From: a virus
Length of the DNA stretch: 64,000 nucleotides
Direction: 5' to 3' (one strand)
IMG/VR virus record: IMGVR_UViG_3300025154_000061
Location: 1-64,000 of that record
Part shown: positions 45,497-51,718 of the stretch, piece by piece
Layout of the letters: the number at the start of each line of letters is the position of its first letter
Numbering within the stretch: the stretch's first letter is position 1
Made by a program: the position numbers and the translations under genes
Notes under the pieces: generated by a model
What the model was told of the DNA's origin: nothing
Seen by the model: the letters and a program-made list of their open reading frames with translations, nothing else
The model's database searches: none

Positions 45497-46633
45497 ATGT
45501 CGCACCGTGGCGCGTTCAGCACGAAGAAGGCGAAGTCGATCGCGAGCGCCCTCGCCCGCGATAAGGCGTTCGCCGAGTTCGACGATATCGTCGCGACGCG
45601 ACGACGCACGACCTCGATCTCGACGGGGTCGCCAACCCTCGATCTCGCAATCGGGATCGGGGGTTGGCCCCTCGCCCGGCTCTCGATCCTTCACGGGGGC
45701 GAGGCGACCGGCAAGACGACGATCGCTCTCGAAGCGGTCGCGCAGTGGCAGCGCGCCGGGGGCGTCGTGCTCTACGCCGACGTCGAGCACGCGCTCGATC
45801 TCGACTACCTCGCCCGCGTCGTGCCCGATCCCGAGGGGATCATTCTGACGCACCCGCCCTATATCGAGAAGGGCTTCGAGTTGTTCGCCGCCTTCATCGA
45901 TCGGGCGCGTGCCGCGAGCGTCGACGCGCCGCTCTTGATCGTGCTCGACTCGTTGCAGGCGTGGCCCGCAATGCGCACGTTCAACGGCGAGTATGATCGC
46001 CAGGACTACGGCCCCGAGGCGAACGCCTATTCGCGCGTGCTGCGCAAGTTCACCCCCAAGCTCTCGACGAGCAACACCGCCATGATCGCGATCTCGCAAG
46101 TGCGAACCAAAATGGACGGGTGGGGGAACTCGAAAGAGAAGGTCGGCGTCGGTCAAGCGCCGCTCTTCTATGCCAGCGTGATCGCCGACGTGAAGTCGAA
46201 GACCTTGCGCGGCACGACCGCCGAGGGCGTGACCGGGAATCACCTTCGGGTTCGCGTCGTCAAGAACAAGGTCGCCCCGCCGTTCCGCACGGCCGAGTTC
46301 GAGATCATCTTCGGCAAGGGCTTCGACCGCGTGCGCGCGCTCGTCGACTGCGCCAAGACGATCGGCGTCGCCCGTGCCTTGAAGGGGAAGATCCTTTGGA
46401 CGATCGACGGCGCCAAGGCCGACGCCTCGGGGCGAGCCTACGAGTGGGCGGCCGACGATCTGTCGAGTCTGCTCGTGAAGGCGCCCGACCTCTACGACGG
46501 GCTCTTCGATCACGTTCACGATCTGCTAGTCGCCCGGCCCGACTTGATCGCGGTCGAGGTCGACGCCAGCCCCGCCGAGATCGACCTCGACGCGCCGCCC
46601 GCCGACGCGCCCGAAGACGAGGGCGACGCGTGA
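45497..46633 (+). CDS. RecA-like recombinase
   Basis: 378 residues, ATG 45,497. Forms filaments on ssDNA for strand exchange. STGSPTLDLAIGIGGWPLAR opens the core; Walker A HGGEATGKTT (~77), the VLYADVEHALDLDY catalytic-Glu strand, Walker B LLIVLDSLQAW (~150), the loop region RVLRKFTPKLSTSNTAMIAI and the QVRTKMDG motif follow. The C-terminal ~30 residues are acidic. No intein, although RecA is a frequent intein site. Confidence 0.8.
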   Translation: MSHRGAFSTKKAKSIASALARDKAFAEFDDIVATRRRTTSISTGSPTLDLAIGIGGWPLARLSILHGGEATGKTTIALEAVAQWQRAGGVVLYADVEHALDLDYLARVVPDPEGIILTHPPYIEKGFELFAAFIDRARAASVDAPLLIVLDSLQAWPAMRTFNGEYDRQDYGPEANAYSRVLRKFTPKLSTSNTAMIAISQVRTKMDGWGNSKEKVGVGQAPLFYASVIADVKSKTLRGTTAEGVTGNHLRVRVVKNKVAPPFRTAEFEIIFGKGFDRVRALVDCAKTIGVARALKGKILWTIDGAKADASGRAYEWAADDLSSLLVKAPDLYDGLFDHVHDLLVARPDLIAVEVDASPAEIDLDAPPADAPEDEGDA

Positions 46634-47439
46634 CGCTACCGCACGACAAGCCCAAGAAGCCCGCGAAGCGCAAGCGCCCGGCCCGGCCCGAGGTCTTCGC
46701 GCGGTCTGCGGGGATCACCGCGCCGCGCCGCGATTGGGAAGCCGTGGGGCTAGACGTGTCTATCAATCACGCCGGGGCGGTCAAGCTCGACGGCGTCGAC
46801 GGGGAGCTTCTCGACTTCGCGTTCTTGACGCCCCTCGTCGGGCTCGCGAAGTCGAGCCGCTCGTTCGGCACGCGGATCCCCGCGTTCAAGCAGGCCGACG
46901 TCGAGCGGCACCAATCCGAGATCGACCGCCTGCGTTGGTTGCGCGAGTGGTTCGGCCGCCTCGCCGACCGCCTCTTCCCGCTCGACGGGGTCGACTACTT
47001 CGTCGCGATCGAAGACTACGCTCTCGACGCCGCCCGGGGGGCTCACCAAATGGGCGAGGTCGGGGGAGCGCTGCGGTTGGCGTTGTTCGACTTCGCCGCC
47101 CGGCACCCCGGCCGCTCGATCAACCTGCGCTTTTGGGAACCGGGTTCAGTCAAGATCTTCGCGACCGGCAACGGCAACGCCGAGAAGGAACTCGTCGGCG
47201 AGTGCGCTCGCGCCAAGTGGCGCACCGCGCCGCTATTCGGCGACGACGACGTCGACGGGGATCTCGCCGACGCGCACACCCTCGCCCGCATGGTTTGGCG
47301 CGAGTGCCGCGTTCGCCTCGGTCGCGACGCGCTCGCCGACCTGCCCGACGAAGAGCGCCGGATCTTCCTGCGCACCACGAAGAGCGAGCCCGTCGCGGTA
47401 TGCGACAGGCCGTTCGCGAGCTACCATGCCCCCGCGTAA
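46630..47439 (+). CDS. RuvC-like Holliday junction resolvase
   Basis: 269 residues from a GTG overlapping the RecA stop. RNase-H-fold acidic residues can be traced: VGLDVSINHAG (first Asp), FVAIEDYALDAARGAH (Glu), and DLADAHTLARMVW (Asp near the C-terminus). A basic N-terminal extension (KPKKPAKRKRPARPE) may bind DNA. It would resolve recombination junctions made by RecA and the SF2 helicase. Confidence 0.65.
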   Translation: MTLPHDKPKKPAKRKRPARPEVFARSAGITAPRRDWEAVGLDVSINHAGAVKLDGVDGELLDFAFLTPLVGLAKSSRSFGTRIPAFKQADVERHQSEIDRLRWLREWFGRLADRLFPLDGVDYFVAIEDYALDAARGAHQMGEVGGALRLALFDFAARHPGRSINLRFWEPGSVKIFATGNGNAEKELVGECARAKWRTAPLFGDDDVDGDLADAHTLARMVWRECRVRLGRDALADLPDEERRIFLRTTKSEPVAVCDRPFASYHAPA

Positions 47440-48295
47440 CCTTCGAGAACTCGGCGCCGAGTGGGCGACGTGCGCGCGTTGCCCGTTGCACGAGCGGCGC
47501 TCGTGCGTGATCGTGGGGGCTGCGGTCAAGAACGCGCCGACCGTCGACGATCCCCTTCTGCTCGTGATCGGCGAGGCGCCCGGCAGCGAGGAAGACGCCG
47601 AGGGCGTGCCGTTCGCCGGGAAGGCCGCCCGGGTCTTGCACGACGAGATCTTCGCGGGGGCTGGCGTTAGGCTTGCCTATGTCTCGAACTGCGTCGGCTG
47701 TCGCCCGCCCGGCAACCGCACCCCGGCACGCGCCGAGATCGAGGCGTGCGCGCCGCGTGTCGCTGCGTTGATCGAACTCACCGCGCCCGACGCGATCGTC
47801 GTGGTCGGCCCGGTCGCCGAGGAAGCCCTCGCCTCGGGGGTGTGGGGCGAGGGGGCCTCGACGCTGCCTTCCTGCGCGATCCTTCACCCGGCGACCCTTC
47901 TACACCGGGGGCACCCGACCGACGCAACGCGCCGGGCTTTGCGCGCCGAGGTCGCCAAGATCTCGCGCCTGCTCGTGCGCCTCGGGGCGAAGAGGCCCGC
48001 CAAAGCCGAGCCCGTGCCCGAGGTCGCCGAGGTCGTCGCGCCCGAGTGCGCGCACGTCGGGGTTCCGCTCGGTCGGCTCGTCGCTCGCGACGGCCGCGAG
48101 GCGCCCCTCGTAGTTTGTCGCGAGTGCGGCGTCGCCCTCTCGGATCCCAAGGCGGCAGGATTGACGCCAAGGCGTTCCGGCCGTCGAGGGGATACGACGT
48201 CAGGGGGCGCGCGCTCGAAACGCGCCACAATCGATCCTCGTGCGTCAGGCGACGAACGGGAGGGGGTAGACGATGCGACTCGCAACGATCGGTGA
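47426..48295 (+). CDS. Family-4 uracil-DNA glycosylase-like protein
   Basis: 289 residues, overlapping the resolvase by 14 bases. It should remove uracil from DNA. CARCPLHERR and NCVGCRPPGNRTP carry the four Cys of an Fe-S cluster (with spacing typical of family 4), GEAPGSEEDAEGVPFAGKAA is the catalytic water-coordinating motif, and ILHPA the C-terminal motif. A ~90-residue extension with CAHVGV and CREC may be a zinc knuckle. UDG in a phage suggests uracil control or base-excision during its own replication. Confidence 0.7.
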   Translation: MPPRNLRELGAEWATCARCPLHERRSCVIVGAAVKNAPTVDDPLLLVIGEAPGSEEDAEGVPFAGKAARVLHDEIFAGAGVRLAYVSNCVGCRPPGNRTPARAEIEACAPRVAALIELTAPDAIVVVGPVAEEALASGVWGEGASTLPSCAILHPATLLHRGHPTDATRRALRAEVAKISRLLVRLGAKRPAKAEPVPEVAEVVAPECAHVGVPLGRLVARDGREAPLVVCRECGVALSDPKAAGLTPRRSGRRGDTTSGGARSKRATIDPRASGDEREGVDDATRNDR

Positions 48296-49523
48296 TCTTC
48301 ACGTCGTCGACGGTGAACTCGACACGCAAGGCCCCGTGCTCGACGAGATCGCCGCAGGGGTCGAAGAGGCCCGGCCCGATCTCGTGCTCGTCGTGGGCGA
48401 TCTGTCGGGACACCGCGTCCCGCACAAGGCGACGCCCCGCGAGCGAAACGCGCTCGTCGGCTTCTTCGCGAAGCTGGCGCAGTGTGCGCCCGTCGTGATC
48501 GTGCGGGGGAATCACGACTACCCGCGCGATTGGGAGTTCCTGAACGCGATCGGCGGGCATTCGTTCTACTCGATCGGGTTCGTCGACGAGCCTTCGACGC
48601 TGACCGCTGGCAAGGCGGGGGCGCTCGCGCTCGTCGCGTGCTTCCCGTGGGTCGACCGTTCCCGGTTCGGTCCCGACGTCGACTACGGCGAGGCCGTGCG
48701 CACGCTCTACGACGCCGTCGTCGACGAGGCGCGCTCGACGATCGCCACGCTGCCCGACGACGAGTTGCCGAACGCCGTGGTCGCCCTCGGTCACTGCGCG
48801 ATCGCCGGGGGCATGATCGGGATCTTCGGTCAACCGTCGGTCCCGACCGCCGATCCCGTGGTCGCGATCGACGACGTCTGCCCGAGCGACGTCTTCGACG
48901 CGGGGTTCTTCGGGCACTACCACGCGCCGCAGGAACTACCCCGAGAGGGCGAGAGCGGGGGCGCCGCGTGCCGCTACGTGGGAAGCGCTTTCGTGTCGCA
49001 GCACGGCGAAGCGACCGCGAAGTCGTGGGGCGTGGTCGATATCTCGGGCGAGGGCAAGGCCCGAGCGCGAGAGATCCCGATCCCGCAGGCCCCGCGCGTG
49101 CTCTTGCGCGTCGACGGCGTCGCCCGTCGCATCGTCGAGATCGTGCCCGCCGCCCTTGTCGGGCTCTCGGCCGGGACGTTGATCGACGAGTGCAAGCCGA
49201 TCGCCTTACCTCGGGGCGCGCCGAGCGCGAGCGTGAAGGTGCGGATCGAGGGGGCGATCTCGATCACCGAGGCGGCCCGCGCGTTCGATGAGATCGCCGC
49301 GTTGGTCGCCCCGGCTGCGCACTCGATCAAGCGCGAGTTCGCGATCGAGCGCGTCGCCCGTGCTCGCGAGGGCGCCGACGAGATCGCCAAGGCGACGACG
49401 ACGGCCGACAAGCTCGCGCGCTACCTCGACACGATCAACCCCGCGCCGAGAGGCGTGATCCGCAAGCGGGCGATCGCGTTGCTGGCCGAAATCGAAGCGA
49501 CGCTCGACGCCCCGATCGCGTAG
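48273..49523 (+). CDS. SbcD/Mre11-like nuclease
   Basis: 416 residues, ATG inside the end of the UDG gene. Calcineurin-like metallophosphoesterase motifs are in order: IGDLHVVDG, LVVGDLSGH, VIVRGNHDYPRDW, LGHCAIAGG and GFFGHYHAP. The C-terminal ~150 residues form the capping region. Together with the SbcC-like ATPase encoded three genes later it should process DNA ends and hairpins (T4 gp47/gp46 equivalent). Confidence 0.75.
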   Translation: MRLATIGDLHVVDGELDTQGPVLDEIAAGVEEARPDLVLVVGDLSGHRVPHKATPRERNALVGFFAKLAQCAPVVIVRGNHDYPRDWEFLNAIGGHSFYSIGFVDEPSTLTAGKAGALALVACFPWVDRSRFGPDVDYGEAVRTLYDAVVDEARSTIATLPDDELPNAVVALGHCAIAGGMIGIFGQPSVPTADPVVAIDDVCPSDVFDAGFFGHYHAPQELPREGESGGAACRYVGSAFVSQHGEATAKSWGVVDISGEGKARAREIPIPQAPRVLLRVDGVARRIVEIVPAALVGLSAGTLIDECKPIALPRGAPSASVKVRIEGAISITEAARAFDEIAALVAPAAHSIKREFAIERVARAREGADEIAKATTTADKLARYLDTINPAPRGVIRKRAIALLAEIEATLDAPIA

Positions 49524-49526
49524 TTC
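49498..49526 (+). promoter_or_regulatory. CGACGC-class promoter before the ParB-Dam and SbcC cluster
   Basis: CGACGC (49,498-49,503), 17 bp, TAGTTC (49,521-49,526), then GGGCGA. The TAG is the SbcD stop codon. It precedes the operon from 49,557 to 54,615. Confidence 0.5.
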
Positions 49527-49556
49527 GGGCGAGGCGCGCACACCACGGGGGCGATC

Positions 49557-49895
49557 ATGACGACCGACGGCAAGCTCGACGTCACCAAGTCGACGAAGAA
49601 GCGGGGCGATCTCGCCCCGGGCGCAGCGAGTGAGGCCGTGCCGGTCCCCTCGGGGCTGGCGCCTTCGGCGCACGAGCCCGAACATAGGTTCGCGCGGATC
49701 CGCGTGAACAAGGGGGCGACGATCAACATTGGCCGAATGGAGTTCCTTCGCTGCGACGTCGCGGTCGAACTCCCGTGCAAGCCCGATCTCGCCTCGCTCG
49801 ACCGGGCGATCGATATCGCCGATACGATCGCGAACGACCGCCTCGTCGCTGAGATCGAGAACGCCCGCAAGCAGTCGGGCGGGGGCGACAAGTGA
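49557..49895 (+). CDS. Small protein before the ParB-Dam fusion, unknown
   Basis: 112 residues, ATG after GGGGGCGATC. The N-terminal ~45 residues are low complexity; the rest contains a strand (RIRVNKGATINIGRMEFLRC) and a helix (LDRAIDIADTIANDRLVAEI). First gene of a CGACGC-class operon, GTGA overlap with the next. No family recognised. Confidence 0.5.
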   Translation: MTTDGKLDVTKSTKKRGDLAPGAASEAVPVPSGLAPSAHEPEHRFARIRVNKGATINIGRMEFLRCDVAVELPCKPDLASLDRAIDIADTIANDRLVAEIENARKQSGGGDK

Positions 49896-51718
49896 AGACC
49901 TACCCCTCGCTCTTGCGCGCCGCGAAGATCGAAATGCACGGGGCCTTTCAGCCCCGCAAGATCGACGGGCTCTTCTCGGCCGACGACGTCGAGAAGATGC
50001 GCCAAGGCGGCCGCGACGCGGGCCGCCCCTCGGGGTGGGATCCCGCGCGCTACGAGCCGATCAAGGTGTGGAACCCCGACAGCAACGACGCGACCTGCCC
50101 GGCCGCGCTGCGCGATCGCTTCGCCGAGTGGTTCGTGATCAAGGGCTTTCACCGCCTCGCGCTGGCGAGGGCGTGCGGGATCGAGTCGCTCGACGTGATC
50201 GTCTGCGCGGGCTCGTTCGACGAGGCGGTCGCCGCGAGCAAGCGCTCGAACTTCGAGACGCGCGCGCTTCACCCGATCGACGAAGCCGCCGTCTATCGCG
50301 ATCGCCTTGAAGCGGGCGACACGCCCGAGCAGATCTCGCGCGACCTCGACCGCCGCGCGCCCGCCTACTACCGCAAGCGGGCCGCCGTCGCCTACCTGTC
50401 GCCCTCGTTGATCGCCGACGTGCGCTCGGGGCTTCTGCGCCTCGACTACGCCGAGCACGTCGGCCGCGCCGCGCAAGTCGGGGCGAGCCCGGCCGCGCAG
50501 GTCGCGATCGCCTCGGTCGCTGCCCGAACTTCCATGCGCGCCGAGCTTTTCGGGCGTTACGTCGACAAGGTGATCGCCGCAATTGCCGCCGCGAAACCGG
50601 GCGAAGACGTGGTCGACGTCGCCGCCCGCGAGGGGAAGACGCTTGATCTCTTCCCGCCGACGTTCGACGCGGGGGTCGCTGCCGTCGAGTCGATCACGAT
50701 CGGCGAGGCTCGACGCGAGAGCGTGCGCGACGGGTGGGCGTCGATCGGGCACGCCGCCCGAGCGCAGTTGAAGCGCCTCGAAACCGAGGGGGTTCCGCCC
50801 CCGCCCGCCCTTGGAAGGTTGATCGCCATGATCGATAAGCAGCGCGCAGGGGAAGACAGGGCGGTCGCCGCGAGCGTCGGGGCAACCGACACGCGCGAAG
50901 CGCTGCCGTTGATCAAGTGGGTCGGGTCGAAGCGCACCGAGGCCCCGACGCTCGCCGCGATCATTCGCGCACGCCTGCGGCCCGGCGCCGAATACTTCGA
51001 GCCCTTCTTCGGATCGGGCTCGGTCTTCTTCGCCGTCGCCCCCGAAACCGCCGTGATCGGCGACGTGCTCGAACCCGTGGTAAACCTTTACAAGTCGACC
51101 CGAGACGACCCCCGCGCGGTCTTCGCCGCCATGCGGGCGATCGTCGAGAAGGGGCTCGACAAGGCGTCGTTCCTCGCCGCCCGTGACGCCGACCCGCCCG
51201 CCGATCGCTTCGAGCGCGCGGGGTGGTTTCTCTACCTGAACCGCACGGGGTTCAACGGGCTGTGGCGCACGAACAAGTCGGGCAAGCTGAACGCCCCCTT
51301 CGGCACGCCGAAGACCGTCGCCGCCTTCCCGACGCTCGATCGCTTCGAGCGCTGCGCCGAGATTCTCTCGGGCGCCGTGCTCTACTGCGGCGACTACTCG
51401 AAGGGCGTCGCCCGCGCCAAGGCTGGCGACGTGGTCTTCGCCGACCCGCCCTACCCCGGCACGTTCAGCGACTACGCCAAGCGCACGGGGCCGATCGACT
51501 ACGCCAAGCTCGCCGCCGACCTGCGCGCCGCGCACGATCGGGGGGCGCACGTCGTGACGACCCTCGCCGCGAGCGAAGACCTCGACGCGCTCTTCTCGCC
51601 TTGGTGCTACCGCGTCGACCTTTCGCGCACCTCGAACGTCTCTTGCAAGGCGTCGACGAGGGGCGAGTTCAAGCAGGTCGTTTGGTGCTCGCACGAGCGA
51701 GAGGGGGCCGCCGAATGA
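49892..51718 (+). CDS. ParB-like domain fused to Dam-type adenine methyltransferase
   Basis: 608 residues from GTG 49,892. Residues ~1-200 follow the ParB/Spo0J order: a nuclease-like KVWNPDSNDAT, ALRDRFAEWFVIKGFHRLAL region with the R-x-x-x-x motif, then RALHPIDEAAVYRDRLEAGDTPEQISRDLDRR (helix-turn-helix) and SPSLIADVRSGLLRLDYAEH. Residues ~335-600 are a Dam-like enzyme: LIKWVGSKRTE, YFEPFFGSGSVFFA (SAM site), FLYLNRTGFNGLWR and VVFADPPYPGTF (DPPY catalytic). It probably methylates adenine in DNA; the ParB part may guide or clamp it. Confidence 0.7.
   Translation: MKTYPSLLRAAKIEMHGAFQPRKIDGLFSADDVEKMRQGGRDAGRPSGWDPARYEPIKVWNPDSNDATCPAALRDRFAEWFVIKGFHRLALARACGIESLDVIVCAGSFDEAVAASKRSNFETRALHPIDEAAVYRDRLEAGDTPEQISRDLDRRAPAYYRKRAAVAYLSPSLIADVRSGLLRLDYAEHVGRAAQVGASPAAQVAIASVAARTSMRAELFGRYVDKVIAAIAAAKPGEDVVDVAAREGKTLDLFPPTFDAGVAAVESITIGEARRESVRDGWASIGHAARAQLKRLETEGVPPPPALGRLIAMIDKQRAGEDRAVAASVGATDTREALPLIKWVGSKRTEAPTLAAIIRARLRPGAEYFEPFFGSGSVFFAVAPETAVIGDVLEPVVNLYKSTRDDPRAVFAAMRAIVEKGLDKASFLAARDADPPADRFERAGWFLYLNRTGFNGLWRTNKSGKLNAPFGTPKTVAAFPTLDRFERCAEILSGAVLYCGDYSKGVARAKAGDVVFADPPYPGTFSDYAKRTGPIDYAKLAADLRAAHDRGAHVVTTLAASEDLDALFSPWCYRVDLSRTSNVSCKASTRGEFKQVVWCSHEREGAAE

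Noticed and set aside
51223-51714. Extension of the SbcC frame upstream of 51,715
   Set aside because: It overlaps the methyltransferase catalytic region; the ATGA at 51,715 restores the normal SbcC N-terminus.
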